From positions 1 through 54,301 of the forward strand of contig CANREH010000010.1 of assembly GCA_947629585.1 (NCBI GenBank): a stretch of 54,301 nucleotides of DNA, written 5' to 3'. Below, piece by piece: positions 8,051 to 16,065 of this stretch. The notes beneath the pieces were generated by a model, which saw only the letters and a list, made by a program, of their open reading frames with translations, was not told the origin of the DNA and did not search any database. A program made the position numbers and the translations under genes. Source of the stretch: an uncultured Lachnospiraceae bacterium. GTDB lineage: Bacteria; Bacillota; Clostridia; Lachnospirales; Lachnospiraceae. How positions within the stretch are numbered: the stretch's first letter is position 1; every line of letters begins with the position of its first letter.

Positions 8051-8265
8051 ATCTGAATTAGTACCTTGAGAAATTTTAGTAGTGGTGCCTGGTACTTCAC
8101 AAATGTAATATTTTGTTTCAATTTATAAACATCGCGTCCCCGATGTGTCGATTTTGAAATGATTTTCTTTCTTTGTAATTTATATTTGTGAAACTGCTTA
8201 GAAAATAATGATACCATAGAAATGACAAGAAAAGCAAGGGGCAAACAGTTTATTAAAAAAAACTA
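8051..8265. other. AT-rich gap, probable left prophage boundary
   Basis: No gene is seen. The stretch holds an imperfect inverted repeat, AGTACC (8060-8065) with GGTACT (8093-8098), and ACATCG / CGATGT around 8128-8145. Left of it is host-like DNA; right of it is a promoter type shared with two internal prophage genes. The integration boundary (attL) is therefore inferred to lie in or close to this gap. The core cannot be fixed without the right end. Confidence 0.35.
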
Positions 8266-8293
8266 TTGACAACGGTAATGCAGATGCTACGAT
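8266..8293 (+). promoter_or_regulatory. Recurrent prophage promoter, copy 1
   Basis: TTGACA at 8266-8271, a 16-base spacer beginning ACGG and ending TGC, and TACGAT at 8288-8293. The TG two bases before the -10 makes it an extended -10 promoter. The same layout occurs at 24419 and 30787. It lies 43 bases before the 156-residue gene at 8336. Confidence 0.75.
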
Positions 8294-8335
8294 ACGGATA
8301 CGATAAAAGATGAAATAATTAGGAGGAGATAGCTT

Positions 8336-8806
8336 ATGGATAATAAAAAAATGATTGGAACGATTGAAAAGAAAACAGGAGTTAAAGTTGAGAAGGTTTT
8401 AGAAGTAAAACAAAATGGAAAGGAAATTGCTTTTGAAGTAAAAATTGGAGAAACTAAATGCCTAAAGGGAGTTCTCAGAGAGTCAAGAAATCAGTATGGA
8501 GTATATTACAGATTTGTTTCCGCCAGTGAGTATGAAATGAAAGCTAAAAAGCCGTCAAAAGAAGCTGGCAGGAAACTGAGAACAAAAACAGAGCATCTTT
8601 GTTGTGCTGAAAGGAAGGATATTATCAATTTTGCAGAGAAAAATATAAAAAGTTTAATGGATGGATCTGCGACATTTAGGGAAATTGAAGGACCTGCCAA
8701 AAATGACACAGTGATTCGGTTTGTGCTTATACAAAAGGTAGATGGAATCAGGGTTAAGGAGGATATTGACATTATGGACATTAAGAAAGGCATTTTGGAA
8801 AATTAA
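8336..8806 (+). CDS. Unknown prophage cargo protein
   Basis: A 156-residue lysine-rich, soluble protein I do not recognise. It has AGGAGG nine bases before its ATG, its own promoter (8266-8293) and its own terminator (8813-8842), which is the layout of an independently expressed lysogeny gene (moron). It lies between the probable prophage edge and the integrase, on the opposite strand to the integrase. Its base composition is AT-richer than the structural genes. Roles in superinfection exclusion or defence are typical for this position but not supported by a motif. Confidence 0.7.
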   Translation: MDNKKMIGTIEKKTGVKVEKVLEVKQNGKEIAFEVKIGETKCLKGVLRESRNQYGVYYRFVSASEYEMKAKKPSKEAGRKLRTKTEHLCCAERKDIINFAEKNIKSLMDGSATFREIEGPAKNDTVIRFVLIQKVDGIRVKEDIDIMDIKKGILEN

Positions 8807-8812
8807 TGGATT

Positions 8813-8842
8813 GACGCCCCGAAAAAGAATCTTCGGGGCGTC
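8813..8842. terminator. Bidirectional terminator between cargo gene and integrase
   Basis: A perfect 11-pair GC-rich stem, GACGCCCCGAA with TTCGGGGCGTC, and an 8-base loop, located 6 bases after the cargo-gene stop (8806) and 6 bases from the convergent integrase stop (8848). Confidence 0.85.
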
Positions 8843-8847
8843 TGTAT

Positions 8848-10575
8848 TCAGTTAGGCTGCCTGTATGAGAATGTGTGGGACATGCCATTCCTAAACACAA
8901 TAGTGCGGATTAGCCCGTTATAAATTGTTATGTTGTCTATAACGCTTAGGACGAATGATTTTAATGTTTCTGCATCTACGGAAATTGCAAGACGCTTGTA
9001 GTTGATGTAGTTTCGGTTGGTAAGTTTTTGGACAATGATAAACTCGCTTGCCCGTTTTATAAATAACTCGTCTGATATTGATTGGTTCCATCCGTCTGAT
9101 TCGGCAAAGCCTATCTGTTCATTTATTTCTTCAATAGAGTTTATTAATTTATTTTTCTGGGTTATGTATTCCTGTTCCGGCATGGCTTCTTCTGAATAGA
9201 GGTAGAGGCTGGTAAGCCGTTCCATGGCACGCTCTGCTCGCTGTTTTTCTTTTTTCAGGCGGGAAAGCTCTGAATCTGTGTTTTGAGGTTCTTTTATTTT
9301 CGCGTCCTTGCCAAAGACTTCGCCTGTTATTTTTCCGGAAAGCAGGACATTATAGAGATCGTTTAACCCTTCGCTGTCTATGCTGGCAATATTTCTGAAA
9401 GTATTGCCTGTGAGGAGGCGTGCTTGCAATTCTTCCGGTGATGATATCGAGGAAAAGCTGCGCTGGGCATTCAGCATATTCAGGATGTAATTAAAAACGA
9501 ATTCCCCGATAATTGGATCGGAAACGGATTTGTTTGTGCAGGCATTTATGTTTTTTCTGCGAGTTGGGCATGTATAGTTTGAATATTGCCAGTCTTTTTT
9601 TGCAGATACCGGCGATGCTCCCATAAGCTTCCCACAGTTCCCGCAGCATAAAAGGCCTGAGAATATATGTGTATGCTTTGATGAATGGTACATATTCCTT
9701 GACCTGCATATCTTTGAGTTTGCATTAAGGATTGATATGATTCGCTCTTTTTGCTCACGGCTCACTAAAGCCGGATGGTGGTCTTTCACAGTTACCCATT
9801 CTGACTTGTCTTTTAGTTTTTGGCGGTTTCCTTCCTTTAGGCGATTGTATTGGTAGTCCCCACAGTAAAAATAACTGCGGAGGATAATAAGCAATGATAC
9901 CGGAGACCATTCGTTTCCTGCCCTGCTCCGGTATCCTTTTTCGTTCAGGAAACGTGCTTCCCTGACTAAAGAATGCTGTTCTTCGTATAAATCATGAATC
10001 ATTCTGGCAACGGTGCTTTCATTTTTGTTAAAAGAAAATTCTCCTGTTTCCGGACTGTAATCATATCCGTATGGAATCCTGCCGCCGTTCCAATGACCAT
10101 TAGAAGCTCTGGAAATCATGGTGGCGGTCACACGCTCGGATGTCATATTTCGTTCCAGCTCCGCGAATACCAGGATAATTTTCAGCATTGCTTCTCCCAT
10201 AGCGGTGCTTGTGTCGAATTGCTCATTTTTGCTGATAAAGGTAACGCCCAGACTTTTTAACTCATCATACATCATAGCAAAGTCAAGAAGGTTTCTTGAT
10301 ATCCTGTCGATCTTCCAGACAAGGAGATGGGTAAATATTCCTGTGCGGATTTGTGACATCATTTTTTGGAACATTGGGCGATCGGTATTTTTCCCGGAAT
10401 ATCCGGCATCTTCAAAAATTATAACGTCATCTGTTCCTAACATCAGTTTTGCATAAGCAATCAGATCCTGTTTCTGCATTGGCAGGGAATCGCGGTCAAT
10501 TTGGTGCAGCGTGGACACACGGACATAAATTGCAACCCTGGCTTTTGTTCCAGAAGACAATTTTTTTAGTGCCAT
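8848..10575 (-). CDS. Large serine recombinase (prophage integrase)
   Basis: A 575-residue large serine recombinase, predicted to integrate and excise the prophage between attP and attB. Seen: N-terminal resolvase domain with the nucleophile Ser21 in YVRVSTLHQ, then FEDAGYSGKNTDRP, VWKIDRISRN and ELERNMTSERV; a recombinase domain (NGGRIPYGYDY); a zinc ribbon (CCGNCGKLMG with later cysteines); and a coiled-coil near residues 430-500. ATG 10575 is chosen over the longer frame because GGAGGT lies 5 bases upstream. It reads away from the repressor and toward the prophage edge. A separate directionality factor is usually needed for excision; none is recognised here. Confidence 0.95.
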   Translation of the reverse strand: MALKKLSSGTKARVAIYVRVSTLHQIDRDSLPMQKQDLIAYAKLMLGTDDVIIFEDAGYSGKNTDRPMFQKMMSQIRTGIFTHLLVWKIDRISRNLLDFAMMYDELKSLGVTFISKNEQFDTSTAMGEAMLKIILVFAELERNMTSERVTATMISRASNGHWNGGRIPYGYDYSPETGEFSFNKNESTVARMIHDLYEEQHSLVREARFLNEKGYRSRAGNEWSPVSLLIILRSYFYCGDYQYNRLKEGNRQKLKDKSEWVTVKDHHPALVSREQKERIISILNANSKICRSRNMYHSSKHTHIFSGLLCCGNCGKLMGASPVSAKKDWQYSNYTCPTRRKNINACTNKSVSDPIIGEFVFNYILNMLNAQRSFSSISSPEELQARLLTGNTFRNIASIDSEGLNDLYNVLLSGKITGEVFGKDAKIKEPQNTDSELSRLKKEKQRAERAMERLTSLYLYSEEAMPEQEYITQKNKLINSIEEINEQIGFAESDGWNQSISDELFIKRASEFIIVQKLTNRNYINYKRLAISVDAETLKSFVLSVIDNITIYNGLIRTIVFRNGMSHTFSYRQPN

Positions 10576-10624
10576 TATATACCTCCGTTTGTCTGATTTC
10601 CTTGTTTCCGGGATAGATAATCTG

Positions 10625-10990
10625 TTATACAGATAACCTTTTTTCACTGTCCTCTTTTGGGATTACTGACAGCATTCCATCCATATATGCAAGAAGACGC
10701 TCCCTTAATTCAGGTGTAAGCTCATGAAATTTACTGAGCAGTTCTTCGTCTTTTGAATTGGAAAAATCCAGCTTTTTGGGCTCATTAAATTCTTTGCCGC
10801 GCACAAGATAGTCTATGGATACATGGAAATAATCTGATATTTTAACAACAGTTTCAAGAGAGGGTTTTCCTTTACCTTTCCTCCAGTCAGTAAAACTTGA
10901 ATTTGAAATTCCAAGTTCTGCAGTAAGCTGCTTTTCTGTTATTCCGGATTTGCCTATAAGTTCTTTTGTACGTTCCAAAAATGTTGACAT
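10625..10990 (-). CDS. XRE-family CI-like repressor
   Basis: A 121-residue HTH_XRE protein, predicted lysogeny repressor. Seen: helix-turn-helix in residues 6-60 (KQLTAELGISNSSFTDWRKG) and a short acidic tail. It has no peptidase domain, so induction is probably not by RecA-driven self-cleavage. ATG 10990 is used because AAGGGAGG stands 10 bases before it; the longer frame runs through the operator region. It is divergent from the early genes, and two TTGGAAA-type dyads lie between them. Confidence 0.9.
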   Translation of the reverse strand: MSTFLERTKELIGKSGITEKQLTAELGISNSSFTDWRKGKGKPSLETVVKISDYFHVSIDYLVRGKEFNEPKKLDFSNSKDEELLSKFHELTPELRERLLAYMDGMLSVIPKEDSEKRLSV

Positions 10991-11016
10991 GATATAATAG
11001 CCTCCCTTAAAAAAAA

Positions 11017-11060
11017 TTGGAAAAATCCAATAATAATATTGACAACTTGGAAAATTCCAG
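11017..11060. promoter_or_regulatory. Repressor operators (two TTGGAAAA dyads)
   Basis: Two near-identical 14-base dyads: TTGGAAAAATCCAA at 11017-11030 and TTGGAAAATTCCAG at 11047-11060. They are spaced 30 bases start to start, about three helical turns, so bound proteins would sit on one face. The second lies inside the spacer of the rightward early promoter and the first lies between that promoter and the repressor gene. They are the expected binding sites of the XRE repressor. Confidence 0.75.
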
Positions 11061-11067
11061 CTATAAT
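11039..11067 (+). promoter_or_regulatory. Rightward early promoter
   Basis: TTGACA (11039-11044), 17-base spacer, TATAAT (11062-11067): both hexamers are perfect consensus. An operator overlaps the spacer, so repressor binding would block it. It drives the early genes starting at 11212. Confidence 0.85.
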
Positions 11068-11072
11068 GTATT

Positions 11073-11187
11073 TGTAAGTTACAAATAATAAACGCTGATT
11101 GCTGAATGGAGCAGGGACAAAAAAACAAAGCAATCAGCATAGTACATTCTCATTTTATCATTGAATGAAGGAAATGTAAATTACAAA
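11073..11187. promoter_or_regulatory. Two TGTAA-N-TTACAAA dyads flanking the early leader
   Basis: TGTAAGTTACAAA at 11073-11085 and TGTAAATTACAAA at 11175-11187, each a dyad with a single central base. They differ from the repressor operators, so they are probably bound by another regulator, such as the Cro-like protein of the next gene. The first starts 5 bases after the -10 of the early promoter, so occupancy would block initiation. Confidence 0.5.
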
Positions 11188-11211
11188 ACAATAACGAAAG
11201 GAGGAAAACGG

Positions 11212-11445
11212 ATGGGAAAAATCTTGCCTTCATGGTGCAAAGAGGTCAAATGCGAGCTAATAAAAAGGGATATGAGCGTAGCTGATTTGGCGGTGATAAT
11301 TCATAAATCAAGGGAGTACACTTCCGCTGTAGTGAACGGAAGGATGTACTCAGAGCCAGCAGTAAAAGAGATTAGTGATGTGTTGAATATAAAGGAAACT
11401 GCCTGCTCGTTAAGTGAAAGTATATATCAAAAGGCTGGTGAATGA
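11212..11445 (+). CDS. Small helix-turn-helix early regulator (Cro-like position)
   Basis: A 77-residue protein whose middle (SVADLAVIIHKSREYTSAVV) reads as a helix-turn-helix. ATG 11212 has AAAGGAGG at 8 bases; a TTG further upstream would have none. As first gene from the early promoter it occupies the cro position and may bind the TGTAA dyads around its leader. Its stop overlaps the region upstream of the next gene's start. Confidence 0.7.
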   Translation: MGKILPSWCKEVKCELIKRDMSVADLAVIIHKSREYTSAVVNGRMYSEPAVKEISDVLNIKETACSLSESIYQKAGE

Positions 11446-11446
11446 A

Positions 11447-11938
11447 ATGGGAAAAGGTCCTGTGAACGAGAATAATAATGTGTATTTCAAGGCGAGGAAA
11501 AGAGCTGCGGAATACAACGAGAGGCTATACAGCAGGGAAGGGGCGGCAGAACTGCTCGGAATCCACCCGTCCACGCTTGCAGATTATGAGCTTGGAGGGA
11601 CGAAGGTAGTTCCTGTGGATAAAGTGGTTCTGATGGCAGACTTATATAACTGCCCGGAACTGAAAACCGGATACTGCAAGCACGAATGCCCGATTGGGAA
11701 GTCAATGCCGCTGGCAATAGGGATTGCCTGTATTGAGAGCATAGTGATCCGGCTGATCCGAGGGCTTGATGCTGACAAGGTTAAGCAGATAGAAAGAACG
11801 CTGGTTGACATTGCCGCAGACGGGATTATTTCCGAAGATGAAAAGCCGAAATTGGAAGATATTTTGACAAGCCTTGACGAGCTGGCAATAGTCATCAGTG
11901 AGATGAAGCTGTTCTGTGAAAAGTCATTGAGAAGGTAG
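11447..11938 (+). CDS. HTH-domain phage regulatory protein
   Basis: A 163-residue protein. Seen: an XRE-like helix-turn-helix at about residues 28-60 (YSREGAAELLGIHPSTLADYE), a cysteine pair in TGYCKHECPIG that may bind metal, and a helical C-terminal half. ATG 11447 starts one base after the previous TGA. Early lytic regulation is inferred from position. Confidence 0.7.
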   Translation: MGKGPVNENNNVYFKARKRAAEYNERLYSREGAAELLGIHPSTLADYELGGTKVVPVDKVVLMADLYNCPELKTGYCKHECPIGKSMPLAIGIACIESIVIRLIRGLDADKVKQIERTLVDIAADGIISEDEKPKLEDILTSLDELAIVISEMKLFCEKSLRR

Positions 11939-11945
11939 GTGCTGT

Positions 11946-12122
11946 ATGGATGTTTCCAGGTTGATGGATGTTCTGAAAACTGAATATGGGATTGAAAATG
12001 AGAAACAATTTGATGAGGCAGTAAGAGAATCTGCCGGAATAAACCTTGGAATATTTACGATGCCATTAGAAAGGAGACAAAATGGAACTTACGATAGCGA
12101 AATACGCGCAGCTTGCCAATAG
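11946..12122 (+). CDS. Small early phage protein
   Basis: A 58-residue frame starting 7 bases after the previous stop, with TAGGTG upstream. The N-terminal half is mainly acidic and helical (MDVSRLMDVLKTEYG). It overlaps the next gene by 41 bases in another frame. No family recognised; tight packing supports it, but the overlap leaves doubt. Confidence 0.5.
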   Translation: MDVSRLMDVLKTEYGIENEKQFDEAVRESAGINLGIFTMPLERRQNGTYDSEIRAACQ

Positions 12123-12258
12123 GAAAAGCTGGATTATAACCCATTCCGGCGCGGACTGGAAGCCGGAATACGAACAGGAGCTTGCTGGGATAGATAAAGA
12201 GCTGGCAGAGCTGCGGAAGGTAATTGACGAGTATCAGAAGGGAATGGCTGGAAAATGA
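12082..12258 (+). CDS. Small early phage protein
   Basis: A 58-residue protein with AAAGGAGA 5-9 bases before ATG 12082. The second half is a charged helix (ELAGIDKELAELRKVIDEYQ) likely to form a coiled coil. Its TGA overlaps the next ATG (ATGA), indicating coupled translation in the early operon. Function unknown. Confidence 0.65.
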   Translation: MELTIAKYAQLANRKSWIITHSGADWKPEYEQELAGIDKELAELRKVIDEYQKGMAGK

Positions 12259-12566
12259 GGAAAATGGAAAAAGCGAAGGCAATCTGCCTTGTTGAGAAAA
12301 AGGAAAAGCCGGGAATGGAATATGCCTTCTGGCAGACATACCGGAATTTGGGAAATAAGGAATGGAAGCTTACTTATGGCTCCAATGCAAGGGTGAACAT
12401 CTGTCCGTCCTGCGGGAAGATAGGCTTCCACTTTAATGCAGAAAAGGGGGAGTATTCCTGCGGCGCACCGGAAACGGTTACGGCCCGTGAGCTTGGGAAG
12501 AGGATACTGAACCATGTAAGAAAGCGGCTTGAAACAGGAGGAGCTGCAGAAATCCAGTGTTTTTAA
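12255..12566 (+). CDS. Zinc-ribbon-like phage protein
   Basis: A 103-residue basic protein translated from an ATGA overlap. It contains CPSCGKIGFHF and a later YSCGAPE, so a small metal-binding knuckle is possible. It lies directly upstream of RecT in what appears to be a recombination module. Not assigned to a family. Confidence 0.6.
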   Translation: MRKMEKAKAICLVEKKEKPGMEYAFWQTYRNLGNKEWKLTYGSNARVNICPSCGKIGFHFNAEKGEYSCGAPETVTARELGKRILNHVRKRLETGGAAEIQCF

Positions 12567-12582
12567 GAAAGGGGCAGTAATT

Positions 12583-13413
12583 ATGGCAGAACAGAAGATT
12601 ACAAAGAAGGAATATTTTGGCATAGTGCAGAGTGGGATCGAGACGGAATTGGAAGAAAATGTCAAGGCGCTTCCGAGCGGGTTTAATAAGCAGAGGTTCA
12701 TTCTCAACTGCCTGTCTGTGCTGAAAGACAACCTGAAAGATTTTAGCGGGATAGACACTGCTTCGATATCAGCGGCATTTGCTAAGGGCGCATACCTCGG
12801 ATTGGATTTCTTTAACGGGGAGTGTTATGTAATCCCATACGGCGGGGCGGCAAATTTCCAGACGGATTACAAAGGAGAGATCAAGCTGACAAAGAAGTAT
12901 TCGAAGAATCCAATCAAGGATATTTACGCAAAGAATGTCCGGGAGGGAGACTTTTTCGAGGAGAGGATAACCGATGGCGTACAGTCTGTAAATTTCAGGC
13001 CGGTATCATTCAGCGACAATCCGATCATCGGGGCTTTTGCGGTGGTGCTGTTCAAGGATGGCAGTATGCTGTACGACACTATGTCAAAAGCGGAAATCGA
13101 AAGCACGAAGGACAATTACTCGAAGGCTCCGAACAGTCCGGCATGGAAGAAGTCTCCCGGTGAGATGTACAAAAAGACGGTTCTCAGGAGGCTCTGCAAG
13201 CTGATTGATTTGGATTTTGACAATATCGAGCAGCAGAGGGCGTTCCAGGATGGATCGGACTTCGATCCACACAAGGAAGTGGTTATTGACGAGAATACAT
13301 CGGTAGTTATTGATCCGTTCCAGAAGCGCAGGAATGAGGCGGGACAGCCGGAACCTGCACCGGCAGAGCAGACAATAGATGCAGACGGATTGATATTTGA
13401 GGAAGTTGGTTAA
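12583..13413 (+). CDS. recT: RecT-family single-strand annealing protein
   Basis: A 276-residue phage recombinase that anneals complementary single strands. Seen: the RecT core, including NCLSVLKDNLKDFSGID, GAYLGLDFFNGECYVIPYGG, TDYKGEIKLTKK and KTVLRRLCKLI, and an acidic C-terminal tail that may bind partner proteins. ATG 12583 is used because AAGAAAGGGG lies upstream; the longer frame overlaps the previous gene. The exonuclease that makes its substrate follows 14 bases later. Confidence 0.93.
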   Translation: MAEQKITKKEYFGIVQSGIETELEENVKALPSGFNKQRFILNCLSVLKDNLKDFSGIDTASISAAFAKGAYLGLDFFNGECYVIPYGGAANFQTDYKGEIKLTKKYSKNPIKDIYAKNVREGDFFEERITDGVQSVNFRPVSFSDNPIIGAFAVVLFKDGSMLYDTMSKAEIESTKDNYSKAPNSPAWKKSPGEMYKKTVLRRLCKLIDLDFDNIEQQRAFQDGSDFDPHKEVVIDENTSVVIDPFQKRRNEAGQPEPAPAEQTIDADGLIFEEVG

Positions 13414-13427
13414 GGAGATGAGGGAAG

Positions 13428-14225
13428 ATGAAACTGACAGCAGACAATTATTACAGCCAAGAGGCTAACAGGGAATACATGAGTGTTTCCCAGTTTAAAG
13501 ATTTTTTTGGAACGTATGGACGGTTAGGCTGTGAATTTACAGCATTGGAGAAACTGGAAGGAAGATGGGAGGACGAACCAAGCACCGCAATGATGGTCGG
13601 AAGTTATACGGATGCATATTTTGAGGGGACTCTTAACAGTTTCAAGGAAAAAAATCCATCCATCTTCAAGAAGGATGGCTGCTTGAAAGCTGAGTATGCA
13701 AAGGCGAATGAAATCATTGCGCGCATTGAGCGTGATGAGTATTTCATGAAATATATGTCCGGCCAGAAGCAGGTCATTATGACAGGAGAGATAGGCGGAG
13801 CAGAGTGGAAAATCAAGATTGACAGCTACATTCCAGATGTGGCAATCGTGGATTTAAAGGTAATGGCATCCATTACGGAGCTGAAATGGGTAAAGGATCT
13901 TGGATACTTGGATTTTGTGAGGTACTGGAATTATGACATCCAGGGAGCTGTATACCAAGAAATCGTGCGGCAGAACACCGGGAAGTTACTGCCGTTTTAC
14001 ATCGCCGCTGCAACGAAAGAAAAAGAGCCGGACATCCGCATTATCCATGTGACGGACAATTATCTGAAAGAATCTATGGAGGTTGTCAAGGCAAATCTGC
14101 CAAGAATTCTCAGGGTAAAGAACGGAGAAGCAGAGCCAGACAGATGTGAACTGTGTGACTGCTGCAGGCACAACAGGGTATTGATGAAACCGATTTCCAT
14201 TATGGATTTAACTATGGCGGTTTAA
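13428..14225 (+). CDS. PD-(D/E)XK phage exonuclease (RecE-like)
   Basis: A 265-residue nuclease predicted to resect double-stranded ends for RecT. Seen: GEIGGAEWKIKIDSYIP followed by AIVDLKVM, giving the D...D-x-K pattern of the PD-(D/E)XK fold; a QGAVYQEIV helix; and a C-terminal cysteine cluster CELCDCCRHN that could hold metal. AGGAGATGAGGG precedes the ATG. Pairing with RecT is the usual two-gene recombination unit. Confidence 0.88.
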   Translation: MKLTADNYYSQEANREYMSVSQFKDFFGTYGRLGCEFTALEKLEGRWEDEPSTAMMVGSYTDAYFEGTLNSFKEKNPSIFKKDGCLKAEYAKANEIIARIERDEYFMKYMSGQKQVIMTGEIGGAEWKIKIDSYIPDVAIVDLKVMASITELKWVKDLGYLDFVRYWNYDIQGAVYQEIVRQNTGKLLPFYIAAATKEKEPDIRIIHVTDNYLKESMEVVKANLPRILRVKNGEAEPDRCELCDCCRHNRVLMKPISIMDLTMAV

Positions 14226-14290
14226 GAACATTTTTTATAGAGGTTCAAGTGATGAATAAGTTGGGATTTTTATGATATGGTGATTTTAAA

Positions 14291-15070
14291 ATGGCATGGA
14301 TAAGCGTACATGAAAAGATTATAGGAGGAAAATTAAGGAAACTTGCGAAAGAAATCGGCTGCAGCCAAAACGAGGCACTCGGTATTCTTGTGCGGTTTTG
14401 GCTGTGGGGAATCAATAACGCTGATAAAGAAGGCATGATCGTTGGTGCCGACAAAGAAGATATTGTTGAGATACTTACGGTTGGAATTGACAAAAAATAT
14501 TCTTCTTATAAAGTCGTTGAAGCACTCATATCTACGAATTGGCTTGATATTGGATGTGACAGTAAATTATATATCCATGATTGGCATGACTGGCAGGAAC
14601 AATGGTATAAAGCGGTTGAAATTCGGGAAAAGGATGCTGCAAGAAAGCGTGAGGAACGCAAACGCAAGAGAATTAAAAATATAAAAGTGTCATCATCTGA
14701 TGTTGAAAATCAAGCAGAGAAAAATCCGAAATTTCAAGAAATCTCTAAAAATGAGCCAAAAATGTTTATAGAATCCACTTATACAAAAGATTTTGAAGAA
14801 TTTTGGGAAATGTATCCCAGAAAAGTAGGGAAAGGGGAGGCTTATAAAAAATACCAGGCTCGTTTAAAAGATGGATGGAGTCCGTTGGAGCTTATGGAAG
14901 CTGCCAGAAATTATGCTTCTGTATGTATGAATAAAAAGACAGAAAAGGAGTATATAAAGCACGCAAAGACATTTCTTTCTGACAGCACCCCATTTATAGA
15001 TTACCTGCCGCGAAAAGAAGAAACATTGCCGGATGATGACAGCGATTATTTCAAGGAATGGGGGGATTGA
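14291..15070 (+). CDS. Replisome organiser / DnaD-like replication initiator
   Basis: A 259-residue protein. Seen: an N-terminal winged-helix domain (residues 1-100, beginning MAWISVHEKIIGGKLRKLAK) typical of phage replisome organisers, a highly basic linker (RKREERKRKRIK), and a C-terminal helical domain (FEEFWEMYPRKVGKGEA) found in many helicase-loading proteins. It overlaps the region upstream of the DnaC-like loader. Predicted to bind the phage origin and recruit the loader and helicase. AT-richer than its neighbours. Confidence 0.8.
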   Translation: MAWISVHEKIIGGKLRKLAKEIGCSQNEALGILVRFWLWGINNADKEGMIVGADKEDIVEILTVGIDKKYSSYKVVEALISTNWLDIGCDSKLYIHDWHDWQEQWYKAVEIREKDAARKREERKRKRIKNIKVSSSDVENQAEKNPKFQEISKNEPKMFIESTYTKDFEEFWEMYPRKVGKGEAYKKYQARLKDGWSPLELMEAARNYASVCMNKKTEKEYIKHAKTFLSDSTPFIDYLPRKEETLPDDDSDYFKEWGD

Positions 15071-15072
15071 GC

Positions 15073-15864
15073 ATGGATGGAAAGATTGCTGACGGAGACG
15101 AGCTGCTCCGCTGTCCTGTATGCGGGGAAACTATTGAAAAAGAAATCACGGTTTTAACAGCTAAGAAAATGAAAGTCCATTGCCTGTGCAGATGCCGGAG
15201 GACGGAAATAGAAGCAAGGGAAAGGAGGATGATGTTCGAGGAAGAGCAGATGAAGGTAAACAGGTTAAAAAACTTGAGCCTTATGGATACGAAGCTTGCG
15301 GACGCAAGACTCAGCAGTTACCTGGTAACGGACATAAACAGGAAAGCGTTTTGTGCAGCGAAAAATTATGTGGAGAATTTTCCGGAAATGTACCGGAGAA
15401 ACCAGGGCATCCTGTTTTTCGGGGATGTTGGAACAGGGAAAAGCTATACGGCCGCATGTATAGCAAACGAGCTGATGGAAAGGCTGCAGCCGGTAATGAT
15501 GACATCCTTCGTGAAACTGTTAAGCGATGCGGATCGTTTTAATGGCGAAATTTCCATATTCATAAACAGGATGAACCAGGTGAAGTTTTTGGTCATTGAT
15601 GATCTCGGGGCAGAACGGGGAACTGATTTTGCGCTGGAAATTGTATATGACATTATTGACAGCAGGTACAGGAGCAGGAAACCTGTAATCTTAACAACAA
15701 ACCTGCAGATTGAGCAGATGAAAGCATGCAGTAACATCCGGTACAGCAGGATCTATGACAGGATTTTTGAGATGTGCTACCCGGTGAAGCTGTATGGCCT
15801 GTCATTCAGAAAAAAAGAGGCAGCGGCAAGGTTTGCGGAAACGAAGGCGGTATTGGAGGGATGA
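15073..15864 (+). CDS. DnaC-like helicase loader (AAA+ ATPase)
   Basis: A 263-residue ATPase. Seen: an N-terminal zinc finger (CPVC with CLCRC), Walker A GDVGTGKS near residue 117, Walker B FLVIDDLG, sensor-1 VILTTN and an arginine-rich C-terminal segment (SRIYDRIFEMC). ATG 15073 is preferred over the in-frame ATG 15058 because GGGGGA is spaced normally from it. Predicted to load the host replicative helicase at the origin with the preceding organiser. Confidence 0.9.
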   Translation: MDGKIADGDELLRCPVCGETIEKEITVLTAKKMKVHCLCRCRRTEIEARERRMMFEEEQMKVNRLKNLSLMDTKLADARLSSYLVTDINRKAFCAAKNYVENFPEMYRRNQGILFFGDVGTGKSYTAACIANELMERLQPVMMTSFVKLLSDADRFNGEISIFINRMNQVKFLVIDDLGAERGTDFALEIVYDIIDSRYRSRKPVILTTNLQIEQMKACSNIRYSRIYDRIFEMCYPVKLYGLSFRKKEAAARFAETKAVLEG

Positions 15865-15867
15865 ATT

Positions 15868-16065
15868 ATGGCATTAGAAAAGGTAGCAGAACTCAGCATC
15901 AGCAGGCTGGAGGACAGAAAGACGGTTACGGCAATTTTGCATGAAAACGGCTATACAGTTGGACCAGGAAAGAGAAGCAGGACTAAAACCGGCAAGCAGA
16001 TAGATTACTATCTGAAAGTCTACATAGACAGCCAGGAGGTGTATGGCAATGAAAATGACAGATAA
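15868..16065 (+). CDS. Small phage protein
   Basis: A 65-residue protein with GGAGG at 15856-15860, seven bases before its ATG. It has a charged N-terminal helix and a basic middle (GPGKRSRTKTGKQIDYYLKV). It overlaps the next gene. Common as a small ORF in replication modules of clostridial phages; function unknown. Confidence 0.65.
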   Translation: MALEKVAELSISRLEDRKTVTAILHENGYTVGPGKRSRTKTGKQIDYYLKVYIDSQEVYGNENDR

